Part shown: in pieces, positions 27,885 through 36,805 of the stretch
Layout of the letters: the number at the start of each line of letters is the position of its first letter
Position numbering within the stretch: the stretch's first letter is position 1
NCBI RefSeq assembly: GCF_003686955.1
Contig: NZ_RCVM01000003.1
Coordinates: forward strand, 1 to 64,000
Length of the DNA stretch: 64,000 nt
Reading direction: 5' to 3'
Source: Streptococcus hillyeri
GTDB taxonomy: Bacteria > Bacillota > Bacilli > Lactobacillales > Streptococcaceae
Translations under genes and position numbers: made by a program
Notes under the pieces: generated by a model
Databases searched by the model: none
What the model was told of the DNA's origin: nothing
Seen by the model: only the letters and a program-made list of their open reading frames with translations

Positions 27885-29633
27885 TTAATTCTGCATGGCT
27901 CCTGCTTGGAGTTCATACATTTTATGATAGGTGCCACCCAAGGCTAGAGGCTCCTCATGGGTGCCAGACTCGATGATCCGTCCCTTATCAAGCACATAGA
28001 TACAATTGGCATCTTGGATAGTTGACAAGCGATGGGCAATAGCAATCGTTGTCCGACCTTTCCTCATCTTGGCAAGAGAATTTTGCACGATGCTTTCTGT
28101 CTCAGAGTCAATATTTGCCGTTGCTTCGTCTAAGATAAGAATTTTTGGCTGACTAGCCACCGTTCTGGCAAAGGCCAAAAGCTGGCGCTGACCTGTCGAG
28201 AACGAAGACCCACGCTCAGAAACTGGTGCATCATATTTTTCAGGTAATTTTTGAATAAATTGATCTGCATCCACAAACTCTGCAGCTGCTTGAACCTCTT
28301 CATCCGTCAACTGTTGATACATGGCAATATTAGATTTTATGGTTCCATGATATAGGAATGGATCTTGGAGAACTAGACCAACATTTTTTCGTAACTCAGC
28401 CTGACTATAATCACGAATATCAATACCATCAAGAAGAACTTGCCCTTCTGCAAATTCATAGAAACGCATGAAAACATTGATAATAGATGATTTCCCTGAA
28501 CCTGTGTGACCAACAAAGGCAATCGTTTCTCCTTTTTTCACTTCAAAGGAAATGTCATCAAGAATTTTACGGCTACCATCATACGAGAAACTCACATTTT
28601 TAAAGGCAATATTCCCTTGGGTCACCCTTGCACTGCTATTATCATTTTGAACAGGCTCAAAATCAGTTTCATCAATCAGTTTGAAAACACGACCGGCAGA
28701 TACCATTGAGGTTTGAAGCGTTGAAAAGTTTTGACTGACTTCAATAAGCGGATCAAAGAGACGATTCACATACTGGATAAAAGCATAGATTGTACCAGCT
28801 GTTACCGCTGTTTTCATTCCCATCGCCCCAAAATAGCCCATCAAAACAGCATAAGCCAGAAGTTTTAAAAGTGACATAGCAGGGCGAAGCATCAGACTGT
28901 CCAAAGCCATAAAGCGATTAGAGTAAAGCACATGTTCTTCATTGATGGCATCAAACTCTTCTTTGAGACGCTCTTCCTGATTGAAAGCCTGAATAATACG
29001 AATCCCTTCAATACTTTCAGACAATTTACTGTTGATATCTGAGAGAAGCGAACGCGTTTTTTCAATAACAGCAGTTGACTTTTTACGGTATAAATTCACA
29101 AGAATAAAGATGAAGGATAAGAAAATCACAACCAAACTCGTCAATTTAATGTCCAGAACCAACATGGTATAAAGCGTCACCGTGAAGACAAATATAGCTG
29201 AGATAAAACTCGATAAAATTCCAGAGAACATCTCACTGATGGATTCTGTATCATTGGTCAAACGAGACACAATAGAACCCGCAGGTGTTTTATCAAAGTA
29301 AGACATCCCTAAACGTTCCATCGTCGCAAAGGCATCACGACGAATATCTCGGACAATGCTGTAAGAAACACGCGCAAAAAGCAAATTACCTAGGTAAGAA
29401 AAAGCTGCGCGTAAGAGGTAAAGAAGATAATACCCCACCAAAATCAGACCTGCTGTCTGCGTCATATTGCCAAGGTAGTCATCAATAAAGCGACTAGCCA
29501 CCAATGGAATAATGGTTTGTAGAACGGTTGTGGTCAAAAGAAAAGTTAGTGCCAGAACAGTTAACCATTTATAATTTTTTAAATAGGATAGAAGACGTTT
29601 GAGAACTTCCCATTGATTTTGTTTAGTTTTCAT
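27885..29633 (-). CDS. Heterodimeric ABC exporter subunit, non-canonical signature
   Basis: Membrane ABC half-transporter, 582 residues: six membrane helices (about 1-310), then an ATPase. Walker A is GHTGSGKSS and Walker B keeps its glutamate (LILDEAT), but the signature is FSTGQ instead of LSGGQ. With the partner's missing glutamate this gives one degenerate and one active ATP site, the hallmark of LmrCD/BmrCD-type multidrug exporters. ATG 29633 has GGAGG upstream and overlaps the partner's stop by 11 nt. Confidence 0.9.
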   Translation of the reverse strand: MKTKQNQWEVLKRLLSYLKNYKWLTVLALTFLLTTTVLQTIIPLVASRFIDDYLGNMTQTAGLILVGYYLLYLLRAAFSYLGNLLFARVSYSIVRDIRRDAFATMERLGMSYFDKTPAGSIVSRLTNDTESISEMFSGILSSFISAIFVFTVTLYTMLVLDIKLTSLVVIFLSFIFILVNLYRKKSTAVIEKTRSLLSDINSKLSESIEGIRIIQAFNQEERLKEEFDAINEEHVLYSNRFMALDSLMLRPAMSLLKLLAYAVLMGYFGAMGMKTAVTAGTIYAFIQYVNRLFDPLIEVSQNFSTLQTSMVSAGRVFKLIDETDFEPVQNDNSSARVTQGNIAFKNVSFSYDGSRKILDDISFEVKKGETIAFVGHTGSGKSSIINVFMRFYEFAEGQVLLDGIDIRDYSQAELRKNVGLVLQDPFLYHGTIKSNIAMYQQLTDEEVQAAAEFVDADQFIQKLPEKYDAPVSERGSSFSTGQRQLLAFARTVASQPKILILDEATANIDSETESIVQNSLAKMRKGRTTIAIAHRLSTIQDANCIYVLDKGRIIESGTHEEPLALGGTYHKMYELQAGAMQN

Positions 29634-31365
29634 CAACACCCTCCATTTCTAATTGTTGTGAAGCATAGGTTTCAGCATACCAACCATTTTGCGCCAACAG
29701 TTCTTCATGAGTTCCACGCTCAAGGATACGCCCATCTTGCATGACCAAAATAAGGTCGGCATGAACTACTGCTGACAAGCGGTGCGCTGTGATAATCGTT
29801 GTCTTATGGTCACGTGTCTCTTTCAGATTTTCAATAATGGCATGCTCAGTCTTAGCATCTACGGCAGATAGACTATCATCCAAAATCAGAATATCAGGAT
29901 TCAAAATCATGGCACGACTCATGGCCAAGCGCTGCTTTTGTCCCCCAGAAAGAGAAACTCCCTTTTCACCAATTAAAGTATCAAAACCTTCAGGCATCGC
30001 TTTAATATCATCATAGACTTGAGCCAGCTTAGTCGCTTTTTCCACTTGTTCCAATGGCAGAGCAGGATTTCCAAAACGAACATTTTCTAAGATTGTTGTC
30101 GCAAATAAAAATTGGTCTTGCGGAACATACCCCATCAAACCACGCAAATCAGACAAACGATAATCACGAATATCATTTCCATCTAACTTAATGGAACCTT
30201 CATTAACATCGTATTCACGCAATAATAGCTTAATCAAGGTTGTCTTACCAGAACCTGTCTGACCAACCAAGCCAAGTGTTTGACCTTTTTCAAGAGTAAA
30301 ATGAATAGCTTCAAGAGTAGGTTCACCCTCGTAAGCGAAGTGATCAATAGCGTATTCTAAACAACCATTGCAAATCCCCTCAACTGGACTATCTGTCTCC
30401 TGAACATCAGATTCTTGATCTAATAATTCAGCAATACGGTCATAGGAAACATTACCACGTTGTGTGATATTGAAAAGGAATCCCACAGCCATCAAAGGCC
30501 AAACGAGCATATCTAAGTAGGTCACAAAAGTAACAAGATTACCAACAGTTACCTGCCCCGCTTGTACCATATAAGAACCGACTAAAAGGGTCAAGACATA
30601 GCTGGCTCCTACAAAAAGCATCACTGTCGGATCAAACATCGCATTGTACTTCATGGAAACCAGATTCTTTTCAAAAGCTGCTTCGTTGACTTCTTGGAAT
30701 GCTTGCGTTTCTTGCTCTTGGTAGCCAAATGATTTGGTCACCTTAATTCCAGAAACTGATTCTTGGACCTTATTGTTAAGGTCTGAAAAGGCAGCTTGAG
30801 ATTGTCGGAATGATTCGTGGTTCTTACGTCCCAGACGACTTGTTGCCAAAGCCATAAATGGTAAAGGTAACACAGCAATCAAGGTCATTTGCCATGAAAT
30901 GCTAAAAAACATGGTCGCTAAAGTGACTAGAGCTGTTACCGAAGCATCTACCGCTGACATCACACCACCCCCAGCAAGACGAGTGAGAGAATTAATGTCG
31001 TTGGTCGCATGCGCCATCAAATCACCTGTACGGTATTTTTGATAGAAAGAAGGTGACATCTTGGTAAAATGCTCAAAGAGCCTAAAACGCATGATTTGCC
31101 CTAGGCGATAGGATGTTCCAAAAATGTACATCCGCCAAATATAGCGTAAAAAGTACATGCCTAGCGAAGCCAGTAACAAATAAACCAGATTAAGCGCCAA
31201 TTCTGTTAGCGTTAGACTCCGACTGGCAATATGGTCAACAATAACCCCCATCACAAAAGGGGGGACCAGATTAAGCACTGCAACCAAGCTCAGGGCAATA
31301 ATCCCAATAAGATATCGGCGTCTTTCTTGATAGAAAAACCACCATAATTTTTTTATAATTTGCAT
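29623..31365 (-). CDS. Heterodimeric ABC exporter subunit, Asp in place of catalytic Glu
   Basis: Partner half-transporter of 580 residues: six membrane helices, then an ATPase with Walker A GQTGSGKTT and a canonical LSGGQKQR. Walker B reads LILDDSLS, so the catalytic glutamate is aspartate. It complements the FSTGQ subunit encoded downstream. Family members expel drugs and dyes. It is first in the operon, about 120 nt after a promoter of MerR type; no MerR gene lies nearby. Confidence 0.9.
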   Translation of the reverse strand: MQIIKKLWWFFYQERRRYLIGIIALSLVAVLNLVPPFVMGVIVDHIASRSLTLTELALNLVYLLLASLGMYFLRYIWRMYIFGTSYRLGQIMRFRLFEHFTKMSPSFYQKYRTGDLMAHATNDINSLTRLAGGGVMSAVDASVTALVTLATMFFSISWQMTLIAVLPLPFMALATSRLGRKNHESFRQSQAAFSDLNNKVQESVSGIKVTKSFGYQEQETQAFQEVNEAAFEKNLVSMKYNAMFDPTVMLFVGASYVLTLLVGSYMVQAGQVTVGNLVTFVTYLDMLVWPLMAVGFLFNITQRGNVSYDRIAELLDQESDVQETDSPVEGICNGCLEYAIDHFAYEGEPTLEAIHFTLEKGQTLGLVGQTGSGKTTLIKLLLREYDVNEGSIKLDGNDIRDYRLSDLRGLMGYVPQDQFLFATTILENVRFGNPALPLEQVEKATKLAQVYDDIKAMPEGFDTLIGEKGVSLSGGQKQRLAMSRAMILNPDILILDDSLSAVDAKTEHAIIENLKETRDHKTTIITAHRLSAVVHADLILVMQDGRILERGTHEELLAQNGWYAETYASQQLEMEGVDEN

Positions 31366-31481
31366 AATCTTAATGTAAGACTTTCTGAATATTGGTTTAA
31401 ACTTATTACAGAAAGACCTACCTGTTTCCCTTTCAATTTCTTTTCATCTATTGCGCGCTATTTTCAGCACACACAACTTTT

Positions 31482-31512
31482 ATCATACACCTTAGACCTA
31501 GTCTAAGGTCAA
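31482..31512 (-). promoter_or_regulatory. MerR-type promoter of the ABC exporter
   Basis: The minus strand has TTGACC (31512-31507), a 19-nt spacer and TATGAT (31487-31482). The spacer is filled by a perfect dyad, ACCTTAGAC (31489-31497), 3 nt, GTCTAAGGT (31501-31509). A 19-nt spacer containing the operator is the signature of promoters untwisted by MerR-family activators. Confidence 0.8.
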
Positions 31513-31517
31513 GTATT

Positions 31518-32003
31518 TTATCTAAAAAAATGCAAAGCATCCTTCGAGTTGGTCACCTTTATCACTTTTACAGTTGAGAATTGTTCCAAAAGTTCCTCTG
31601 TCTTTTGATGACTTTTTGGAAAACCCCATATAAAACGAATAAAGTCCCAGTCAATACTTTTGGGATTTCCAGCACTATTCTTTTGAAAAAGGCTGTGCAG
31701 GTACCGTTTGACAGCACGATATAGACAGACTAAGCGTGGTACTTGTAGCCAGATCACCAGATCTGCTCTTTTGAGCCGAACTTCCATAGAACTACCATAA
31801 TTACCATCAATGATCCAAGAACTACCCACCACTGCTTTGTCTAACCGCTCCAAGAAAACCTCTTTAGAAACAGTCTCCTTGTCATCAATCCAATTCAACT
31901 TATCAAGATGGATAAGGGGAAGCTGCAACTCTCGAGCTAATAATTGAGCGAAAGTGGATTTCCCTGCCCCAGGAGAGCCAATAATCATTATTCTCTGATA
32001 CAT
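31518..32003 (-). CDS. P-loop kinase-like protein (FlaR / DNA topology modulation family)
   Basis: A 161-residue adenylate-kinase-like P-loop protein with Walker A GSPGAGKST at the N-terminus, a LIHLDKLNW segment and DGNYG, as in proteins annotated FlaR or 'DNA topology modulation protein'. The true substrate is unknown. Tandem ATGs occur at 32006 and 32003; GGAGG is 6 nt before the second. It precedes the ABC exporter genes, with the MerR-type promoter between. Confidence 0.8.
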   Translation of the reverse strand: MYQRIMIIGSPGAGKSTFAQLLARELQLPLIHLDKLNWIDDKETVSKEVFLERLDKAVVGSSWIIDGNYGSSMEVRLKRADLVIWLQVPRLVCLYRAVKRYLHSLFQKNSAGNPKSIDWDFIRFIWGFPKSHQKTEELLEQFSTVKVIKVTNSKDALHFFR

Positions 32004-32022
32004 CATCTACCTCCAAGAAAGG

Positions 32023-32052
32023 AAGGCTGGTAAACTTAACCCAGCCTTCTTT
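32023..32052 (-). terminator. Hairpin after the VanZ-family gene
   Basis: AAGGCTGG (32023-32030) pairs with CCAGCCTT (32041-32048). On the plus strand it is followed by CTTTTATAA. The T-run is poor in the minus direction, so termination of the rlmN-vanZ transcript is probable but not certain. Confidence 0.55.
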
Positions 32053-32142
32053 TATAATAATAGTCTAACGCAGTTAGTTGAATATTAAAACAATTCTGTA
32101 CGCTATATCATCCAAAGATTGAAAATTAAGTAGTAAAAGGAG

Positions 32143-32661
32143 TTACAACTTCTCTCCCACTCTCAATAAAGTTTGGAGTCTATTAAATGCCCAAAAAGCA
32201 ATAGCTCCCCCAAGTGTATTTGTCCAAAGGTCATCAATCTCAAAAACACGATTAGCATCAATGAGCACATCTAGCACAAGCTGACCCGTTTCAATGATTA
32301 AGGAAATGGCAAAGCTTAGAAAGACGATTTTCTTCAGACTTCTCAGATTTGGAAAAAGACCAAGCAAACCCAACATCAAGGGAAAAATGAGAAAAATATT
32401 CATCAGATTTTGCCCAATCACCCAAGAAATCTCTTTTAAATTATCTAGTTCACCAAAACTCAGTAAGGAATTAAAGGGAACTAAAAGAAATACCATTCTT
32501 CCAACTGAAAAAACATTTGGGGTCTCAACACCCTCAATAATTCCATATTGCGGCGTCCAGCAAAGCAAAACCAAAAGAAAACAGTAGATAATCACCAAAC
32601 TCCAAGTCAGCTGACGTCCTTTTGAGGTTAGCTCTGCTTGTTTATCAAAAAAAATAGACAT
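32143..32661 (-). CDS. VanZ-family membrane protein
   Basis: A 172-residue protein with four or five membrane segments of the VanZ-like family (name from teicoplanin resistance; most members have no proven role). The family core FAISLIIETGQLVLDVLIDANRVFEIDDLWTN can be seen as IIETGQL and DDLWTNTLGG. Its ATG overlaps the rlmN stop as TAATG, the usual arrangement in streptococci. This is not evidence of glycopeptide resistance. Confidence 0.88.
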   Translation of the reverse strand: MSIFFDKQAELTSKGRQLTWSLVIIYCFLLVLLCWTPQYGIIEGVETPNVFSVGRMVFLLVPFNSLLSFGELDNLKEISWVIGQNLMNIFLIFPLMLGLLGLFPNLRSLKKIVFLSFAISLIIETGQLVLDVLIDANRVFEIDDLWTNTLGGAIAFWAFNRLQTLLRVGEKL

Positions 32662-33812
32662 TAACGACCTGCAGCTTCAACAACCGCCTTACGACGATCT
32701 GCTTTCATCGTATTTGAACGAAGTTGCCCACAAGCTGCATCAATATCCGTTCCATGCTCTTGGCGCACAACACAGTTAACGCCATTCTTCTTAAGAACAT
32801 CATAGAAGGCAGCGGTTCTTTCCTTTGTCGAACGGCTGTACTGATCATGCTCAGAGACAGGGTTGTATGGAATCAAGTTAATATAAGATAACTTGCGAAT
32901 TTTCTTAGTCAAGTCAGCCAACTCTTGCGCATTCTCAACATGGTCATTCACTTCATTAAGCATGATATACTCAAAGGTCACACGACGGTTAGTTGTTGCA
33001 ATATAGTATTCAATCGCTTCAAAGAGTTTCTCCAGAGGGAAAGAGCGGTTGATACGCATGATATTTGAACGCAAATCATTATTTGGCGCATGAAGCGAAA
33101 CAGCAAGATTGACTTGCACACCTTCATTGGCAAAATCTTTGATTTTGTGAGCAAGACCAGAGGTTGATACCGTAATGTGGCGCGCACCAATTGCAAGCCC
33201 TTTGTCATCATTAACCACATGAAGGAAATTCATCACATTGTTATAGTTATCAAGCGGTTCACCAATTCCCATCACAACGATATGACTAACACGCTCTCCC
33301 TGACCACGCTCATCAAAATATTTTTGCACCAACATGATTTGAGCAACAATTTCTCCACTCACCAAGTCACGTTGCTTAGGAATCAAGCCAGAGGCACAGA
33401 AAGTACATCCGATATTGCACCCAACCTGAGTTGTGACACAGACAGAAAGTCCATAGTGCTGACGCATCAAAACCGTCTCAATCAACATCCCATCAGGAAG
33501 CTCGAACAAATATTTAACCGTACCATCTTTTGACTCTTGAACGATACGCTGTTTAAGCGGATTGATACAAAAGTTTTCATCTAATTTCGCAATGAAGTCT
33601 TTAGAAATGTTAGTCATCTCGTCGAAAGATTGGACACGTTTACGGTACAACCAATCCCAGATTTGAGTTGCACGGAATTTTTTCTCACCATTTTCAATCG
33701 CCCACTCAATCAACTGTTCTTGTGTCAAATTGTAAATAGAAGGTTTATAACCAGGCATTTCTTCTAATTTAGGACGACGCTTTGGTCTTGTTACTTTTAC
33801 ATCTTCAGTCAT
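32661..33812 (-). CDS. rlmN: 23S rRNA (adenine(2503)-C(2))-methyltransferase
   Basis: Radical-SAM enzyme that methylates C2 of A2503 in 23S rRNA and A37 of some tRNAs. It has 383 residues from ATG 33812, supported by AGGGA upstream. The cluster motif is CNIGCTFC (CxxxCxxC), and the conserved C-terminal cysteine is in CGQLRS. The frame remains open to 33878 without support. It is followed by the VanZ gene, with translational coupling, and preceded by yutD. Confidence 0.94.
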   Translation of the reverse strand: MTEDVKVTRPKRRPKLEEMPGYKPSIYNLTQEQLIEWAIENGEKKFRATQIWDWLYRKRVQSFDEMTNISKDFIAKLDENFCINPLKQRIVQESKDGTVKYLFELPDGMLIETVLMRQHYGLSVCVTTQVGCNIGCTFCASGLIPKQRDLVSGEIVAQIMLVQKYFDERGQGERVSHIVVMGIGEPLDNYNNVMNFLHVVNDDKGLAIGARHITVSTSGLAHKIKDFANEGVQVNLAVSLHAPNNDLRSNIMRINRSFPLEKLFEAIEYYIATTNRRVTFEYIMLNEVNDHVENAQELADLTKKIRKLSYINLIPYNPVSEHDQYSRSTKERTAAFYDVLKKNGVNCVVRQEHGTDIDAACGQLRSNTMKADRRKAVVEAAGR

Positions 33813-33924
33813 TATTAAAATCCCTATGAGCTCTAAACACCAAGCAGATGCTATGATACTTCTCCAAGGTTTGCCCATATTCGGCTATTATCTAGTCGAA
33901 TATCCCTTTCTTTTTCTCTAAAAT

Positions 33925-34473
33925 TTATCGTTCTTTTTTACGAATGGTAAAATGTTGACCTGACTCCGTCAGTTCGCGTTCAGATATTCTCTGACGCTTT
34001 CTCTCTTTTTTATCACGATCAATATTAGTCGTCATTTTAAATTCTTTTTGCCCTTTACCACTTGATGGCTTACGGCGACGTCTACGACGACGTTTTGAAG
34101 GTTCTTCATCTTCTGAAACCATTTCACGAGGCTCTGCATTTTCCAAAACAAAATAAGCACAACCAAAGGCACAATACTCCTTGAGGTAATCCTCTAAATG
34201 TGAAATTTTATTGCCAGTAACGACTGGCTTATCATCCTTGTAAAACCCTTTAAGACGGAGCTGCTCGTTGCCCCAATCACCAACGATATAATCATACTTG
34301 AGCAACCATTCTGAAAAACGCTGATTAAAAGCTTCTAATTCAAAACCATCCTTGTGATTATCCAAGAGCGTCAAACTAATGTCATCCGTTTTAACAATCT
34401 GGTCAAAATGAACAAATACTGGTCCAGGAAACTTATTATAATTGTACATTTCCGGAGAAATCTCTTTTCTCAT
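33925..34473 (-). CDS. yutD: YutD-family protein (DUF1027)
   Basis: A 182-residue protein of unknown function conserved in Firmicutes next to rlmN. The first 110 residues are the conserved domain (KYDYIVGDWGNEQLRLKGF); the tail is strongly basic (SKRRRRRRRKPSS), suggesting nucleic-acid or ribosome binding. ATG 34473 has AAAGGA 5 nt upstream; the longer frame from 34500 is less likely. About 110 nt separate it from rlmN, and they probably share a transcript. Confidence 0.85.
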   Translation of the reverse strand: MRKEISPEMYNYNKFPGPVFVHFDQIVKTDDISLTLLDNHKDGFELEAFNQRFSEWLLKYDYIVGDWGNEQLRLKGFYKDDKPVVTGNKISHLEDYLKEYCAFGCAYFVLENAEPREMVSEDEEPSKRRRRRRRKPSSGKGQKEFKMTTNIDRDKKERKRQRISERELTESGQHFTIRKKER

Positions 34474-34664
34474 CGCAATCCTTTCTTTTGATATCTTCAT
34501 TTATAGAGGGGCATCGTTTACCAAGACTCCCGCAATTTATTTCTACTATTGTAACCTTAATATTATACCCTATTTTCCAAAAAATTGTTAGTAAAAACAT
34601 GCTAGTCCATGGGAAAGGCAGGATATTTCTAGCTGAAGCAAAAAACCAAACATTAAGCTGAAAC

Positions 34665-34690
34665 AAAAAAGCCACCCGTTCCGATGACTT
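34665..34690 (-). terminator. Terminator of the lipoprotein gene
   Basis: On the minus strand AAGTCATC (34690-34683) pairs with GGTGGCTT (34676-34669), using G-U pairs, and a T6 run follows. The gap 34501-34720 holds nothing else I recognise except a short direct repeat of AGCTGAARCAAAAAA. Confidence 0.7.
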
Positions 34691-34720
34691 CTTAGCATGA
34701 TCTAACTGTTTAGTTGCTTC

Positions 34721-35365
34721 TTAATCCTTAAGACCAGTTTGCTCAATTTGAGTTAGGGCATTATTTTCAAAATTAAGAATTAGAGTTGCACCACTGTCAG
34801 TCTTAAGACCACTAGTCCAAACCGCTTGAATTTCTTCTTTTTCAGATGACATCGCTTGAGACATAACATCAGGCTGTCCCAATTTATCAGATACCGCTTG
34901 AAAACTCTCTCCAAGATTATCACCTTGTGTTACTTTCAGAGCATCCACCGCCGATTTTGTAATCGTCTGTTCTCGGTTAAATTGAAAATTAGAAATCGAC
35001 CGAACAATACTGCTATCTTGGTAAAGATGAACACGCAATGACACTTGATCAAACGCCCAACTATAAAGATCTACAGAAACATCACCCGCTGGAACGGTTT
35101 CATGACTAACCGGCTCGCCAAACATCTTCTTCAACGTCTCAAGATTTGTCCCACCTTTAAACTCATTAGCAGCTGTCGCTAATACAATCTCGTTAAACTT
35201 GAGACGAATATCCTGATGCGCCGGAGTGGTATCTTTTTTCACAATAGTAGTATTTAGTTCAGTATTTGCAAGATCAGCCTCTTTCTTAGCTTCTTTTTTT
35301 GAACCACATGCCGCTAACCCAAAGAGTGATAAGACAACACCAAGAATCATTAACTGTTTTTTCAT
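34721..35365 (-). CDS. Lipoprotein with SmpA/BamE-like (DUF3862-type) repeats
   Basis: A 214-residue lipoprotein. The signal peptide ends in the lipobox LAAC with Cys at residue 20, followed by a charged linker rich in Lys and Glu. Two related segments follow (TNLETLKKMFGEPVSHE and ESFQAVSDKLGQPDVMS), each with the Leu-x-x-x-hydrophobic-Gly-x-Pro pattern of BamE-like folds. The function is unknown. It lies just after tmRNA on the same strand; the RBS is within TTTTAAAAGG-like sequence before the ATG. Confidence 0.85.
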   Translation of the reverse strand: MKKQLMILGVVLSLFGLAACGSKKEAKKEADLANTELNTTIVKKDTTPAHQDIRLKFNEIVLATAANEFKGGTNLETLKKMFGEPVSHETVPAGDVSVDLYSWAFDQVSLRVHLYQDSSIVRSISNFQFNREQTITKSAVDALKVTQGDNLGESFQAVSDKLGQPDVMSQAMSSEKEEIQAVWTSGLKTDSGATLILNFENNALTQIEQTGLKD

Positions 35366-35412
35366 CTTTTTTTCCTTTTAAAAATGGCAGAGCTAGTCCG
35401 CCAAATAAGATA

Positions 35413-35756
35413 TGGAGCCGGTGGGAGTCGAACCCACGTCCAAACACCTGCCAACACATTCGTCTACAACCATAGGCTATGTCTTCATTTAACAAGATTT
35501 CGATACATAGCTCAAACCCAAATCTTGCGAGTCTATCAATCTCTTTTTAACCAGCTAGACAATAGTTAAACGTAGCTTGCTGTTTTAAGACTTCTAATGG
35601 GACACAAGCAATCTCATAGAAGTCACGCTTGCTGGTGTTTAGGCAGCGAGAGCGTAAGAGTTTGTATTTTTTGCAGTTATATTTAACTGAACGTTAACGC
35701 CGTCACGCGAGTTGCAAAATATGCCTCATAATGCCTGTCGAATCCGTAACGACCCC
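35413..35756 (-). ncRNA. ssrA: tmRNA
   Basis: Transfer-messenger RNA, 344 nt, which rescues stalled ribosomes. The 5' end GGGGTCGTTACGG (35756) and the 3' end ...CCCACCGGCTCCA (35413) form the tRNA-like part with the usual GGTTCGACTCC T-arm. The tag frame runs from the resume codon GCA at 35674 to TAA at 35639 and encodes AKNTNSYALAA, a streptococcal tag. A promoter with TTGCAA (35802-35807), 17 nt and TATACT (35784-35779) lies upstream, about 20 nt before the mature end. Confidence 0.97.
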
Positions 35757-35924
35757 TTATGAGTATAAATACTTTCTAAGTATAACAAATTTTAGATTGA
35801 CTTGCAATCATTAAACACAAGATGCACAAACTCCTGCTATCAAAAGCTGTAATAACTCAGACAAACTAAAACAAAAATATTTTTTAAAGTCAATTAGTTT
35901 TTATTTAGTATTTTTGTTAGCACT

Positions 35925-36320
35925 TCTCCTAATGTGGTGTGGGGCGCTCAAAAGGTCTAGGAGACCTTTTGAGGTGGGAAATGAAGCTGACGAAGTCAGT
36001 GTCACAACCTCCCCTCCTACAGAGTTCCATTCCTTCTTGGCAAGCCTAGGTCTCCTTCGCTCTCTGGTTTCTAAGCTCAGGCTGAAACTGTCCACTGGAC
36101 AATTTCAGCCCCACGAGGTTGGGACATAAATATCTCAACCTTCTATTTTTTATGGTAATAACAGATTGACGCAGTGGTTGATTGGAGGTCCTAAACCCTT
36201 GCCACGCAATCGTTAGCGGCCATCCTAATCAACTGTGCGGAGGTGGGACGACGAAGTCAATTTCTTCGAAATCATGACTTCTGTCCCACTCTCTATCACC
36301 ACTGCGGAAAGTGCTAGTTG
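35925..36320. repeat. Second block of palindromic repeat modules
   Basis: The gap after tmRNA holds inverted copies of modules also seen at 12.7-13.2 kb: GCTCAAAAGGTCT-AGG-AGACCTTTTGAGG-TGGGAAATGAAG and the tract GCTGACGAAGTCAGTGTCA (35940-36005), the GAAACTGTCCACTGGACAATTTCAG module (36085-36110), and an outer GTTGATT/AATCAAC palindrome (36177-36233). A GACGAAGTCA..TGACTTC hairpin (36248-36285) follows. No ORF is supported. The spacing of modules differs from the first block, as if each module moves on its own. Confidence 0.7.
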
Positions 36321-36439
36321 TGGCGACTTCGTCGCTCGTAATGATTGCAGAAAATACCAGCAATAAAATATTATAAAACAACCATATATTGAAGAGGAAT
36401 TCAGTGTGACTGAGACATTTTATCTTAAACGAGTTTACT

Positions 36440-36625
36440 ATTTTAAAGCTAAAACACTATAGTTATCTGGTATATAAAGGTGTCAACATTGTCACCATCT
36501 CAAAAATCGTTGGGCACAAAGATATCAACGAAACGCTTAAGACTTACTCGCACCTTTTCGAAAAAAGCAAAGAAGAAGAATTTGAACAAATCAGAAATTT
36601 TTGGGGCGAGATTGGGGCAACATAG
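36440..36625 (+). pseudogene. C-terminal remnant of a phage-type tyrosine integrase
   Basis: A plus-strand frame ending TAG at 36625 encodes the last about 55 residues of a tyrosine recombinase: YLVYKGVNIVTISKIVGHKD, then TLKTYSHLFEKSKEEE. It contains the catalytic His of GHKD and the nucleophile Tyr of TYSHL. Upstream the sequence decays and no start exists. It ends about 40 nt from the 3' end of tRNA-Arg(CCG), the expected place for an integrase that used this tRNA as attachment site. It is the scar of a lost prophage or ICE. Confidence 0.85.
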
Positions 36626-36626
36626 T

Positions 36627-36653
36627 AAAAAAGCCTTATTTTAAAGGCTTTTT
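36627..36653. terminator. Bidirectional terminator between integrase remnant and tRNA-Arg
   Basis: AAAAAGCCTT (36628-36637) and AAGGCTTTTT (36644-36653) form a perfect 10-bp stem with A- and T-runs on the two sides. Confidence 0.85.
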
Positions 36654-36666
36654 CTGTTATATTTCA

Positions 36667-36738
36667 TCCACTCTAAGGGAATCGAACCCCTATTTCAAGA
36701 ACCGGAATCTTGCGTGATATCCATTACACTAAGAGTGG
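36667..36738 (-). tRNA. tRNA-Arg (CCG)
   Basis: A 72-nt cloverleaf. The acceptor is CCACTCT with AGAGTGG, the anticodon stem CAAGA/TCTTG encloses TTCCGGT (anticodon CCG), and the T-arm is AGGGG-TTCGATT-CCCTT. CCA is not encoded. It follows rpsA on the same strand. Its 3' end faces an integrase remnant, marking it as a former integration site. Confidence 0.93.
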
Positions 36739-36773
36739 GAACTTAAATATTATAGCATGAAATAGAAAAAAAT

Positions 36774-36798
36774 AAAAGACCTGATAAACAGGTCTTTT
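36774..36798 (-). terminator. Terminator of rpsA
   Basis: AAAAGACCTG (36774-36783) and CAGGTCTTTT (36789-36798) form a perfect 10-bp stem with a five-base loop, directly after the rpsA stop. Confidence 0.88.
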
Positions 36799-36805
36799 GC
36801 TTGAA

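Noticed and set aside
32143-32661. Glycopeptide resistance from the VanZ-family gene
   Set aside because: It is a chromosomal VanZ-like protein coupled to rlmN; no other van genes are present.
34436-34675. A 79-residue minus-strand ORF upstream of yutD
   Set aside because: It has no Shine-Dalgarno or recognisable domain and runs into the yutD start in a different frame.
35384-35569. A tRNA at the T-arm-like sequence near 35412
   Set aside because: The T-arm and acceptor belong to the 3' end of tmRNA; the 5' half lies 340 nt away and the tag frame is present.
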